From Sporosarcina limicola (GTDB lineage: Bacteria > Bacillota > Bacilli > Bacillales_A > Planococcaceae), in assembly GCF_014873855.1 (NCBI RefSeq), contig NZ_JADBEL010000017.1, positions 1-36,624 on the forward strand: 36,624 nucleotides of DNA, given 5' to 3'. The notes under the pieces are model-generated. The model worked only from the letters and a program-made list of their open reading frames with translations, had not been told where the DNA came from and did not search any database. Numbering within the stretch: the first letter of the stretch is position 1; each line of letters begins with the position of its first letter. Positions 8,272-17,173 of this stretch are shown piece by piece. Made by a program: the position numbers and the translations under genes.

Positions 8272-9018
8272 TCAGAAAGATAAGACAAACGCTACACCTG
8301 CACCAATCGCAAAAGCGGTGAGAAATGCTTCAGCGCCTTTGGATAATCCGGAAACAAAATGGCCTGCCATCAAATCACGCACGGCATTCGTAATAAGAAG
8401 ACCAGGTACGAGTGGCATAACGGCCCCAATAATGATCTTATCAAGTTGTGTACCGATACCGCCTTGAATGGCAGCAAAACCAATCAGCGCGATAAACAAC
8501 GATGCTATGAACTCGGCAAAAAACTTCACCCGTGTTAGCTCATGAATTTTAGTCACAATAACAAAACCAAATCCCCCTGCTAATACCGCAATAGGAACAT
8601 CTATCCAAAGGCCATCAAATAAAATAAGAAAGCATCCACTCGCAATTGCAGCCGCAATTATTTGTAGCCATAGTGGAAACATAACATTCGCTTGTTCAAT
8701 CTCTTTCAGCTTGGCATATGCTTCTTCAAGTGTATATTCTGCCGTCGACAATTTCCGTGAAACATCATTGACGAGCGCTACCTTTTCTAAATCCGTCGTT
8801 CGGTCCTTAATACGAATTAGTTTTGTATGATACGAACTCCCAGGAGAAAAGATGATGCCTGTGGGTGTGACAAAACTATGTGTCGACGACAGCATTTGCG
8901 TTCCAGCCATTCGCACCATTGTATCTTCTACCCGATATGTCTCGGCTCCTGCTTCCATCATTAGTCGCCCCGCCAGTAGGCAACAATCAATCGCTAACTC
9001 TTTATCCTCCATCGACAT
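8272..9018 (-). CDS. ThrE-type exporter, large subunit (DUF1212/YjjP-like)
   Basis: 248 residues. The soluble N-terminal part (1-110) has the family pattern CLLAGRLMMEAGAETYRVEDT and THSFVTPTGI, and the C-terminal part (about 115-245) holds about five membrane helices including PLVPGLLITNAVRDL. This is the catalytic-looking half of the threonine/serine exporter family, encoded directly upstream of the small half. Two starts are possible, ATG 9018 and ATG 9012, both behind GAGAGGGGGG; I kept the longer. Confidence 0.87.
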   Translation of the reverse strand: MSMEDKELAIDCCLLAGRLMMEAGAETYRVEDTMVRMAGTQMLSSTHSFVTPTGIIFSPGSSYHTKLIRIKDRTTDLEKVALVNDVSRKLSTAEYTLEEAYAKLKEIEQANVMFPLWLQIIAAAIASGCFLILFDGLWIDVPIAVLAGGFGFVIVTKIHELTRVKFFAEFIASLFIALIGFAAIQGGIGTQLDKIIIGAVMPLVPGLLITNAVRDLMAGHFVSGLSKGAEAFLTAFAIGAGVAFVLSF

Positions 9019-9130
9019 TAGCCCCCCTCTCGTATCTCCTTTTTTTCAATCTTATCGGAGCGGACATGAAAAAACAATCGTGAAATAATAAAGTAGGGGA
9101 TATCACCGCCACTCTACAAATTGCGGTCAT

Positions 9131-9166
9131 AGTTAAAAGGGACACCTAGTTAGGTGCCCCTTTAAC
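9131..9166 (-). terminator. Terminator of the beta-propeller gene
   Basis: AGTTAAAAGG (9131 onward) pairs with CCCCTTTAACT (ending 9166) through an almost uninterrupted stem enclosing ACACCTAGTTAGGTG. It begins a few bases after the stop of the minus-strand gene and has T-runs on both strands. Confidence 0.75.
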
Positions 9167-9170
9167 TGCT

Positions 9171-11339
9171 TCAATCTATTACCAAACTACCAATCGGTTT
9201 GAATGAATCAAGTGAGTAATTTTTGATTTCTTTCATCGAAACGGTATACAGCTCATTTTTACTATAGAGCAATCGTTGAATTCCTGTTTCCCACTCCTCA
9301 TATTGCTCTCCTTTGCCTTTCTTTTTAAGCAGATTCCCTTTCAGTACAATCCCATTTTTCGGTGTAATCTCATAGATGAGAGCGCCCGAACTTTGAATTT
9401 CAATATTACCGTTTTTTGCAACTTCATCGTAAATTATAACTGGAAAACCGAATAAATTACGCCCCTTATGTTGGAACAATGCTTTATGGTTTTGTTGGAT
9501 CTGAGAGTAAGTTCCCTTTCCACCAATAATCTCCGTGTCCTTCTCTTTCGGATTTGCGAAATCAGTGACATCAAACAATGATACTTTCATCCCTTGCGTT
9601 GTGATAATTGGCTCGCCACCTTGCGGATTTTTTTGAGCAACCGTCTCATAACCGAAACCAATCAGATGATTTTCATCGAGCGGATGTAAGTAATTGCTGA
9701 AACCAGGGATTTTCAGTTCACCGAGCACTTTAGGAGCAGCTGGTTCGGCAACATCAATAACAAATAGCGGATCCGTTTCCCTGAACGTCACCATATACGC
9801 CTTATCGCCCATGAAACGCGCAGAATAGATGCGTTCTCCTTTTGCAAGCCCTTTGACAGATCCGACGACATTCATTTTTTCATCCAAAATGAATAGATGG
9901 TTTTTGGAAGGTTTTTTTTCATCCCATAGATTTCCTTCTGTAGTAACAACGCGGAAGTTCCCCTTGTGTTCGTCCATCGAAAACTGATTGAGAACAGTTC
10001 CATTCAATGTTGTGGAACCTTGGAATTTCACATCTGTTCCCTTCATTGTGAACTTGAATAATTTGCTGTTCGCAATTCCCGGATTCCAAAATATCGTGTC
10101 ATTCACCTTGCTATCCTGCGCTTGTTTTTCATAAATTGTCGATGTGATATACAAATTATCCTTGGACATATAAAGTTGCTCGCTGCTACCAAGATAGCCT
10201 TTCGTCACGACCTTTTTTTCTGCCGGTGATGAAAGATCGATGGCAGTGATGATGGAATATGTCGGTTCCATCGCCCCAGGTAAAATCGAAATGTCTTTGT
10301 AATCAATTAGCTCCGTAGCACTATTTTTTTGGGAATCATACATACGCGGGCGGAGTATATCCCCGTCGATTTCATTCATAATCCAAAAGTTCGGTTGCAA
10401 ATTCGTTACGAAATAAAGTATATCGCCTGTTTTCCGTGCGCCATTCATATAACCTTCCGCACCAATTTCCCGGATGAGCGAAGGTTTTTCCGGTTTTGAA
10501 ACGTCGTATAACCGGGCCATCGTCATTCCATTCAAAGGCATGGTACGCATACTTGTTTCAGTTATTTTCCCAGGCTGGAATGGTTCATACTTTTCTCCTA
10601 CAACAACCAGTGTTTTCCCATGAAGAAACACCTGTGATGGGTGAAACCCTTCTTCCATCTTAATTTCCGATACTTTCCGCATTTGTTTAGGTTTTTGGAT
10701 ATCTGTAACTGTGATTTTACCATTTCCAAGTGTCGTGTAAATATAGTTCCCGTCCGTCTTCACCAGATCAGCTTCATCGACCCCTTCGACTTGGTTATTT
10801 GTTGTCGAGTGATTTGAACTTTCTGATTTAGCAGCTCCCTCCGTGCTTTCACTTTCGTTGTTCATAACATCTGTCATAAAAACTTTAGATCTATTCGTAC
10901 CTTGCATCACTTTGGCCCGCTCAAAATAGGCTTTTAACTCTTTCGCCGATGCAACCGACCCGACTTTTTCACGGACTTTAAACTTAATTTCTTTACTAGG
11001 AGATGTTTTCAATAAATTGCCATCCACTGCATTTTTCTTCACATGCAATGTATAAGCACCCGGTTTAAGCCCTTTTACATGAACCGTCTTCCCCTTGTTT
11101 CCAAGTGTGATGTCAGCAGTCGTACGTTTTCCACTCTGATCAGTGACATATAAATCACCCGATCTAGCTGCGTCCTTTTTCAAAGCTGTGGAGAGGTTTG
11201 CCTTCCATCCTTGATCGGTAATTCCGATATCAACTGCGGTCACCGTCGTTTTATTGAGTACTAATGCAAAAGACATTGCACCTACGAGTATAAGTGTTGC
11301 TGTTACGAGCCAAGTGAACGATTTTCTCAAATTGACCAA
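9171..11339 (-). CDS. Exported beta-propeller domain protein
   Basis: 722 residues. An N-terminal signal or anchor helix (about 10-30, WLVTATLILVGAMSFALVL) is followed by an Ig-like stretch (about 35-125) and a long domain from about 185. That domain contains GVDEADLVKTDGNYIYTTLGNG and repeated blade-like patterns, matching the bacterial secreted 'beta propeller domain' family (COG4880/PF09826, distantly WD40-like). Function is unknown; it should sit outside the membrane, anchored or released. The likely start is a TTG: either 11339, or 11330 which has a better spaced AAAGGA. It stands alone between a terminator and repeat array A. Confidence 0.8.
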   Translation of the reverse strand: MVNLRKSFTWLVTATLILVGAMSFALVLNKTTVTAVDIGITDQGWKANLSTALKKDAARSGDLYVTDQSGKRTTADITLGNKGKTVHVKGLKPGAYTLHVKKNAVDGNLLKTSPSKEIKFKVREKVGSVASAKELKAYFERAKVMQGTNRSKVFMTDVMNNESESTEGAAKSESSNHSTTNNQVEGVDEADLVKTDGNYIYTTLGNGKITVTDIQKPKQMRKVSEIKMEEGFHPSQVFLHGKTLVVVGEKYEPFQPGKITETSMRTMPLNGMTMARLYDVSKPEKPSLIREIGAEGYMNGARKTGDILYFVTNLQPNFWIMNEIDGDILRPRMYDSQKNSATELIDYKDISILPGAMEPTYSIITAIDLSSPAEKKVVTKGYLGSSEQLYMSKDNLYITSTIYEKQAQDSKVNDTIFWNPGIANSKLFKFTMKGTDVKFQGSTTLNGTVLNQFSMDEHKGNFRVVTTEGNLWDEKKPSKNHLFILDEKMNVVGSVKGLAKGERIYSARFMGDKAYMVTFRETDPLFVIDVAEPAAPKVLGELKIPGFSNYLHPLDENHLIGFGYETVAQKNPQGGEPIITTQGMKVSLFDVTDFANPKEKDTEIIGGKGTYSQIQQNHKALFQHKGRNLFGFPVIIYDEVAKNGNIEIQSSGALIYEITPKNGIVLKGNLLKKKGKGEQYEEWETGIQRLLYSKNELYTVSMKEIKNYSLDSFKPIGSLVID

Positions 11340-11545
11340 TCCTTTCCTTAATAGCTTACTATCTTATTAGACTGGTTTGAATCAATTACGTTTCACTTGA
11401 ATACTACTTTATTTTCGAAAAGCAAAATTTGTCGAATTACCGCGAATACTATACTGAAAAAATATCGCTTGAATGCTGCTAATGCTAGAAGGAATAGCTC
11501 TCTTTATTTGGGTTGATGCGAATGAAATTTAGGGGAAAGTGTCGG
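11340..11545. other. Gene-free leader of the beta-propeller gene
   Basis: About 200 bases of AT-rich DNA between the beta-propeller start and repeat array A (whole gap 11340-11837). I saw no ORF with a ribosome binding site, no structured RNA and no clear promoter I could defend. It presumably carries the promoter of the minus-strand gene. Confidence 0.4.
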
Positions 11546-11811
11546 AGCGACTGATCACGTTGCACTAGCGACCGTTTATCCATACTAGCGACTGATCACG
11601 TTGCACAAGCGACCGTTTATCCGTACAAACGACTGATCACGTTGCACAAGCGACTGTTTACACCATACAAGCGACTGATCAGTTGCACAAGCGACTGTTT
11701 ATCCATACAAACGACTGATCACGTTGCACTAGCGACCGTTTATCCATACAAGCGACTGATCACGTTGCACTAGCGACCGTTTATCCGTACTAGCGACTGT
11801 TTACACCCAGC
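11546..11811 (+). repeat. Tandem array A, 41-bp bipartite units (about 6.5 copies)
   Basis: Thirteen consecutive half-units of 20-21 bp. Odd halves read AGCGACTGATCACGTTGCAC, even halves AGCGACCGTTTATCCATAC, with a few substitutions (for example AACGACT heads at 11628 and 11710). One full unit is 41 bp. The array ends 27 bp from the stop of the zagA gene, so it lies in that gene's 3' untranslated region and upstream of the beta-propeller gene. A degenerate half (AACCGACCAATC) follows at 11812. The head AGCGAC(T/C) is shared with arrays C and E; the tails are not. Spacers are as conserved as the repeats, so it is not a CRISPR. Confidence 0.9.
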
Positions 11812-11837
11812 AACCGACCAATCAACAGAATTCTACC

Positions 11838-13031
11838 CTATTCCGTTACGATAAATTGAGGCAATGGATCAGCATAAGTTGACCAATCTTCGCTCATTTC
11901 TTGCTCTGTCAATAAACAGCTGTCCAACGTTTCCTCAACTTCTTCTCGGTCCATCTCGAGTCCAATGAAAACAAGTTCCGTTTGGCGATCGCCATGCACA
12001 TCATCCCAACGCTCCAACAATGCTGGATCTTCTGCAAAAGTGAGTTCCTGCTGCTCTTTCGGAAGTGTGGCAATCCAATCACCCGCTCCCTGAAACATGA
12101 TGGAGGAACCCGCTTGCGATAATAGTCCTGACATAGTAGGACGTGTTGCCAACCAGAAAAATCCTTTAGAACGGACAATCTCTTGTGGGAATCCGGATAA
12201 CCATTCATGCCATCTTTCAGGATGAAATGGGCGATTTCGTCTGTATACAAACGATGTAATACCATATTCATCTGTTTCCGGTATATGCTCTTCGTTTAAT
12301 TCCTTAATCCATCCTGCTCCTTGACTCGATTTTTCGAAATCAAATAACTGACGGTTGAAAATCTTAGCTGGATCCACACAGCCAAATTCGATTGGAATAA
12401 TTTCGGCTTCTGGATTCACTTTTTTCAAGAAAGCAAAGAACGGTTCTTTGTATGCTTCCTCCACAAGATCCAATTTGTTCACAAGTAAAATATCGGCGAA
12501 TTCCAGTTGGTCAACCAGCAAATCTGATACATCACGGCGATCATATTCATCATCCGTTTGTTTCCGATCGAGAAGCGTTTCCCCGCTTTCATAGTCTTTC
12601 CAGAAACGGAACGCATCGACAACTGTCACCATACTGTCGAGTCTACATACTTTTGACAAATCGATTCCAACTTCTTCATCGACATATGTAAACGTTTGTG
12701 CAACAGGAATTGGTTCAGATATCCCTGTCGATTCAATGACGATATAATCGATATTTCCTGCTGCCGCCAGTTTCTCAACTTCAATCATCAAGTCTTCCCG
12801 CAATGTGCAGCAAATACAACCATTCGTCAACTCGATTAGTTTTTCTTCCGTACGCGAAAACCCATTATCCTGAATTAAAGCCGAGTCAATATTTATTTCA
12901 CTCATATCATTAACGATAACCGCAATACGTAAACCATCCCGATTCGCTAATAAATGATTTAACACAGACGTCTTGCCGGCACCGAGATAACCACTCAATA
13001 CAGTGACAGGAATTTGTTGAACTTCATTCAT
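11838..13031 (-). CDS. zagA: Zinc metallochaperone GTPase of the CobW family (ZagA/YciC)
   Basis: 397 residues, the same length as I recall for B. subtilis YciC/ZagA. P-loop GYLGAGKT is at residues 14-21, the CxCC metal motif GCICC at 71-75, and SxGISEP-type switch residues (ESTGISEP) follow. A CobW C-terminal domain lies near 255-385. COG0523 GTPases pass metal to client enzymes; the YciC/ZagA branch does this with zinc during zinc starvation. The assignment is supported by a Zur-like box at 13053-13073, just upstream of the start. AGAGGA lies about 10 nt ahead of ATG 13031. No terminator separates the stop from array A. Confidence 0.88.
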   Translation of the reverse strand: MNEVQQIPVTVLSGYLGAGKTSVLNHLLANRDGLRIAVIVNDMSEINIDSALIQDNGFSRTEEKLIELTNGCICCTLREDLMIEVEKLAAAGNIDYIVIESTGISEPIPVAQTFTYVDEEVGIDLSKVCRLDSMVTVVDAFRFWKDYESGETLLDRKQTDDEYDRRDVSDLLVDQLEFADILLVNKLDLVEEAYKEPFFAFLKKVNPEAEIIPIEFGCVDPAKIFNRQLFDFEKSSQGAGWIKELNEEHIPETDEYGITSFVYRRNRPFHPERWHEWLSGFPQEIVRSKGFFWLATRPTMSGLLSQAGSSIMFQGAGDWIATLPKEQQELTFAEDPALLERWDDVHGDRQTELVFIGLEMDREEVEETLDSCLLTEQEMSEDWSTYADPLPQFIVTE

Positions 13032-13052
13032 AATCGATTGTCCTCTTCTCTT

Positions 13053-13073
13053 AAATCGTAATGACTACGTTTT
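13053..13073 (-). promoter_or_regulatory. Zur box upstream of zagA
   Basis: The plus strand reads AAATCGTAATGACTACGTTT. The Bacillus Zur operator is an inverted repeat of the form TCGTAATnATTACGA (established). The left half matches exactly (TCGTAAT) and the right half imperfectly (ACTACG). It lies 22 bp before the zagA start, where Zur with zinc would block transcription. Confidence 0.75.
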
Positions 13074-13121
13074 ACACATTACAGCGAATGATTTAAAAAA
13101 GCAAGTGGAAAGCTAAAAAGG

Positions 13122-13137
13122 TATTTACTCGTAAATA
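13122..13137. promoter_or_regulatory. 16-bp palindrome in the zagA/SLC13 divergent gap
   Basis: TATTTAC and GTAAATA form a perfect 7-bp inverted repeat around TC. It lies 83 bp upstream of the SLC13 start and about 50 bp beyond the Zur box, so it may be an operator for the transporter. The regulator is unknown. Confidence 0.35.
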
Positions 13138-13219
13138 ATCTTTCTTGCTGTAGTTTTATAAGACCGTCATTTAGGGTATTGATGTTAGAAAGAGTATATA
13201 TAGAAGAGGGTGAATTCAT

Positions 13220-14704
13220 TTGGAAACCACAGAAACAATTACCAAACCGAAACGGAATTTGAAACCGCTTTGGATCGCACTTGCATTCATCGTTATGATT
13301 ACCATTCTCTTACTGCCTAATCCAGGCGATTTACCTGTGATGGGTCAGCGCGCACTTGCTATTTTGGCATTTGCGGTCATTTTGTGGATGACGGAGGCGG
13401 TTTCCTATCCCGTCAGTGCCGCGATGATTATAGGACTCCTCGCTCTGTTACTCGGACTGGCACCGGATATGGCAAATCCAGCTGTTTTACTTGGTACAAA
13501 AGCCGCTCTCAAAATGGCGCTTGGCGGATTCTCAAATCCCGCTGTAGCCCTCGTAGCAGCTGCATTATTCCTTGCTGCTGCCATGCAGGCGACCAATCTC
13601 CATAAGCGACTCGCCTTATATATTTTATCGAAAGTAGGAGTAAAAACAGGGGCAATCGTCTTCGGAGCTATTCTTGTATCTATTGTGCTCGCATTTTTCG
13701 TACCAAGTGCAACAGCACGTGCTGGAGCAGTCGTACCGATTTTACTAGGTATGGTTGCGGCATTTGGTTTGCCGAAAAATAGCCGCCTCAGCGCACTTCT
13801 TGTTATTACCGCTGTTCAGGCTGTCACAATTTGGAACGTCGGCATCAAAACCGGAGCCGCACAAAACATGGTCGCTCTCGGGTTTATTGAAAAAGAATTC
13901 GGCGTCTCCATCGCGTGGAGTTCATGGTTCTTGTACGCCGCACCTTGGTCCATCATTATGTCAGTCGTCCTCTATTTCATCATGATTAGAATCATTAAAC
14001 CAGAGACCACAGTTGTTGAAGGCGGCAAGGAATTAATCCAAAAACAATTGAAAGAACTCGGTCCATTAAAATCTTCGGAAATTCGACTCATCGTCATTTC
14101 TTTGGCACTCCTCTTCCTTTGGTCGACTGAGGAAAAATTGCATCCATTCGATACAACGACAGTCACACTTGTCGCAATCGCTATTCTACTGACACCGCGA
14201 ATTGGGGTTTTCGATTGGAAAACGGTTGAAAAACTCATTCCCTGGGGCACGATTATCGTTTTCGCTGTCGGAATTGCGCTCGGTACAATCCTATTGGATA
14301 CACAAGGTGCCCAGTGGCTATCCGATAAAACATTCGGTGCGATGGGGCTTGAAAACATGCCTCTTCTCGCAACAATCGCATTACTATCGGCATTCAATAT
14401 TATTATCCATTTGGGATTTGCGAGTGCGACAAGTCTGTCATCGGCACTCATCCCAATTTTCATCGCACTGTCAACGACGCTCGTAACCGATGGGAATAAT
14501 GTAGGATTTGTCTTAATCCAACAATTCGTTATCAGTTTCGGTTTCCTTCTTCCAGTGAGCTCACCGCAAAACATGCTTGCGTATGGAACGGGTGCCTTTA
14601 CAGTGAAAGACTTCTTAAAATCCGGTGTACCGCTCACAATTATAGGTTACTTACTTATCCTCCTCTTTAGTGCCACTTACTGGAAATGGATTGGATTACT
14701 GTAA
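13220..14704 (+). CDS. SLC13/DASS-family anion:sodium symporter
   Basis: 494 residues with about 12 membrane helices. Family patterns include ILWMTEAVSYPVSAAMII near the N-terminus, FVPSATARAGAVVPI (a Ser-Asn/Ser-Ala-Thr type substrate loop, near 158-172) and the second loop GFASATSLSSALIPI near 395-410. The family imports di- or tricarboxylates, sulfate or phosphate with sodium; the substrate is not resolved. The start is TTG 13220 behind AGAGGGTG. It is divergent from zagA and ends before a strong terminator. Confidence 0.85.
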   Translation: METTETITKPKRNLKPLWIALAFIVMITILLLPNPGDLPVMGQRALAILAFAVILWMTEAVSYPVSAAMIIGLLALLLGLAPDMANPAVLLGTKAALKMALGGFSNPAVALVAAALFLAAAMQATNLHKRLALYILSKVGVKTGAIVFGAILVSIVLAFFVPSATARAGAVVPILLGMVAAFGLPKNSRLSALLVITAVQAVTIWNVGIKTGAAQNMVALGFIEKEFGVSIAWSSWFLYAAPWSIIMSVVLYFIMIRIIKPETTVVEGGKELIQKQLKELGPLKSSEIRLIVISLALLFLWSTEEKLHPFDTTTVTLVAIAILLTPRIGVFDWKTVEKLIPWGTIIVFAVGIALGTILLDTQGAQWLSDKTFGAMGLENMPLLATIALLSAFNIIIHLGFASATSLSSALIPIFIALSTTLVTDGNNVGFVLIQQFVISFGFLLPVSSPQNMLAYGTGAFTVKDFLKSGVPLTIIGYLLILLFSATYWKWIGLL

Positions 14705-14836
14705 GCTTTTTCGGTCCCTTTTCGCTAAATTCGTAAAATAAGTTGGCGACAATACATTACCAAGCATTTATAAAGCGTTAGATAAAGTTAATCTTCTATC
14801 AGTGGGGGGCTTACTGCCCGTTAATGCAGGATAACT

Positions 14837-14890
14837 AAAAAAAGCGCCTGACAACAGTGGAACTCCATGTTGTCAGGCGCTTTTATTTTA
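14837..14890. terminator. Bidirectional terminator between SLC13 and yhgE
   Basis: GCGCCTGACAACA (14844-14856) pairs perfectly with TGTTGTCAGGCGC (14868-14880). The stem is flanked by an A-run and a TTTTATTTTA run, so it can work on both convergent genes. Confidence 0.9.
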
Positions 14891-17089
14891 TGCTTCTGTT
14901 GTTGTTTTCGAATATCTTCTTGTGTAAAGAAGTGCAAAGTAGCCGAATGTGATGGCTAGACATGCAACGATAAATCCGATGAGGATACCGTTATTCACCC
15001 AAAGGAATGACATATCTCCCGTTGAAATCGACGCTTTAAATGCATGAACAGAATAGGTCATCGGCAATAATGTATTGAAAATCTGAAGCGGTGCCGGGAT
15101 CAATTCAAGTGGGAAAGTCCCTGCACTTGTTGTCAATTGTAAAATAAGAACGAGGATCGCTACGAAACGTCCTGCATCGCCCATGATGGAAACAAACAGT
15201 TGAACCATTGCGATGAATGTGTAGCTCGTAATAATCGCCGTCAAAATGAACATCGGTGTACTAACTGTTTCCATGCCAAGTCCGTACTTGATAACAACCA
15301 CCGCAATGAGTGCTTGAATCAGACCTACAACAGCGAGTACAGATACTTTACTTGCGAACCATCCAAATGCACCTGTTGGTTTTATCGCTGGTTCGACAAG
15401 TGGGAACACGATGGACAGAAGCAATGCACCTACAAATAATCCAAGTGATAGGAAGTAGGGTGCGAAGCCAGTACCATAGTTTGGTACTTCGTTGATGCCC
15501 TCTTTTTCGATATCAACAGGGGCTGCCGCCATTTCATACGTTTTCTCTGTCGGCTTCACTTCACTTGCAGTTTCATTGGCTTCTTTAAGTTTTTCTTGAA
15601 GTGTACCCGTACCTTCATTCAGCTCTACCATACCGTCAGCAAGTTTAACAGAGCCTTCCGCTAGTTCCTGTGATTTCGAAGCAAGTGTTCCAGTACCTTC
15701 TGTTAGACTACCCGTTCCTTCTGTTAATTTCGCAAGACCCGTCGCAAGATCAGCTGACCCTTTTTGTGCCGCAGTTGCCCCTTCTGATAATTTAGAAAGG
15801 CCAGTTGCGAGTTCTCCGTTACCATTAGCAAGTGCATTGGCACCGCCAACTAGTTGTGAAGAAGAATCGTTCAATTTATTCAAGCCAGCAAGTGCTTGTG
15901 CATGGGCGCCTGTAAGTTGATCAGCAGAACCATTCAATTGAGAAGTCCCATCTTTGAGTGCTGATGTACCTGCGGAAAGTTCATGCAACCCACCCGATAC
16001 TTGCGCACTTCCTTGTTTCAATTCTCCGAGTGCGGCGTTCAATCCAGCTTGTTGTTCTGCTGGTAGTGAAGCGATGATTGGAGCCAGTTTTTCTGAAAGT
16101 CCGTTGATGCCTGTGTTTAGATTTTTGGATCCTTCAGCGAGTTGACTTGTCGCTCCGTTCAACGAAGCAGTTTTTTCATTTAGCGTTCCGACTGCCGCAC
16201 CGAATTCTTTTTCTTTCTGTCCGATTTGTCCATAGCTTGTTGTAAGCTGGCCAACACCTTCTGTATATTGTGTGAGACCCGATTTCAAGTCATTGGCGCC
16301 AGTGGAAGCTTTTTCTGCGCCATTATAAAGCGCTGCTACACCTGTTGTTAGGGTTCCAAGTCCTTTATTAAGATCAGTAGCACCTTTAGCTGCATCATTT
16401 GCACCTTTTGCAAGTTTGCCAGAACCGTCAGCGAGTGTAATTGTGCTTGAGGCCAATTGTGCAAGATAACCTTTTAAATCATTAGCGCCGTTAGATAGGT
16501 CAGTGGCACCATCATGTAATTCTCCTGCACCATCTGCTGCTTCTCCGAATCCGTCACCCATTTCAGTAATGGAGTCGAAAAGTTTTTCAGCGTATGTGGC
16601 GGAAACTTTCTCATTCACTTCTGCCCGAATTCGATCCATAGCTGTTTCACCGATTTGTGCGGAGAGGAAGTTGAACCCTTCGTTCGGTTTGTAGACGATT
16701 GTCAGCTTCTCCGGTTGATTATCGAGAAGTGTCGTCGCATGTTCAGAGAAGTTTTCTGGAATTTCGATGACAACATAATAATCTTGGTTTTTCAGGCCTT
16801 CTTTCGCATCCGATTTAGATACTTCCTTGAAATCGAACTGCTTGCTGTCAATCAGTTTATCGGTCAGCTCCCGTCCGAGCGCAAGCTGTTTATCATCCAT
16901 TTCCGCACCTTCGTCATTATTAACGATTGCAACGGGCAGATCCGACATGTTAGCGTATGGATTCCAGAATGCCCAAAGGAACATTCCTGCGTACAATACC
17001 GGAATGAACAGGATAGCAAGCATTGGTACAATCATTTTTCGGGTCCGTAGTAGTTGTTTCCACTCCGCCCATGTCATTGATTTTTTCAT
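14888..17089 (-). CDS. yhgE: YhgE/Pip-family membrane protein
   Basis: 733 residues. One N-terminal helix (about 18-40, with FLWAFWNPYANMSDLPVAIVNND following, as in the family) is followed by a large extracytoplasmic part and about five C-terminal helices (about 555-725, ABC-2 permease-like). The middle part (about 185-515) is made of some twenty short imperfect repeats of the form L-x-x-G-A-x-x-L (for example LSNGANDLKGYL, LAKGANDAAKG), predicted helical or coiled-coil. YhgE/Pip relatives include the lactococcal phage infection protein and resemble EsaA of type VII secretion. The function in bacilli is not settled. The start has AGGAGG 10 nt ahead. An operator at 17114-17136 precedes it. 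Confidence 0.88.
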   Translation of the reverse strand: MKKSMTWAEWKQLLRTRKMIVPMLAILFIPVLYAGMFLWAFWNPYANMSDLPVAIVNNDEGAEMDDKQLALGRELTDKLIDSKQFDFKEVSKSDAKEGLKNQDYYVVIEIPENFSEHATTLLDNQPEKLTIVYKPNEGFNFLSAQIGETAMDRIRAEVNEKVSATYAEKLFDSITEMGDGFGEAADGAGELHDGATDLSNGANDLKGYLAQLASSTITLADGSGKLAKGANDAAKGATDLNKGLGTLTTGVAALYNGAEKASTGANDLKSGLTQYTEGVGQLTTSYGQIGQKEKEFGAAVGTLNEKTASLNGATSQLAEGSKNLNTGINGLSEKLAPIIASLPAEQQAGLNAALGELKQGSAQVSGGLHELSAGTSALKDGTSQLNGSADQLTGAHAQALAGLNKLNDSSSQLVGGANALANGNGELATGLSKLSEGATAAQKGSADLATGLAKLTEGTGSLTEGTGTLASKSQELAEGSVKLADGMVELNEGTGTLQEKLKEANETASEVKPTEKTYEMAAAPVDIEKEGINEVPNYGTGFAPYFLSLGLFVGALLLSIVFPLVEPAIKPTGAFGWFASKVSVLAVVGLIQALIAVVVIKYGLGMETVSTPMFILTAIITSYTFIAMVQLFVSIMGDAGRFVAILVLILQLTTSAGTFPLELIPAPLQIFNTLLPMTYSVHAFKASISTGDMSFLWVNNGILIGFIVACLAITFGYFALLYTRRYSKTTTEA

Positions 17090-17113
17090 TTATTTAATTC
17101 CTCCTGAACTGAT

Positions 17114-17136
17114 TGACCATTAATGTCGAATGGTCA
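17114..17136 (-). promoter_or_regulatory. TetR-type operator in front of yhgE
   Basis: TGACCATT (17114-17121) and AATGGTCA (17129-17136) form a perfect 8-bp inverted repeat with a 7-nt spacer, 23 bp in all. On the minus strand a TAATAT -10-like box (17132-17137) overlaps its upstream end. The same TGACC / GGTCA arms with identical total length occur before the adjacent TetR gene. Confidence 0.7.
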
Positions 17137-17142
17137 TATTAG

Positions 17143-17173
17143 AATAAAAAAAGAAGTCTCATAGTAAGAGACT
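17143..17173 (-). terminator. Terminator at the end of the TetR gene
   Basis: AGTCTC (17155-17160) and GAGACT (17168-17173) form a hairpin overlapping the last codons of the TetR gene, followed on the minus strand by a run of seven T. This explains why yhgE needs its own promoter. Confidence 0.6.

Noticed and set aside
13972..14637. 221-codon frame antisense to the SLC13 gene
   Set aside because: A shadow frame: the plus-strand product is a clear transporter with family motifs, and the antisense product has none.
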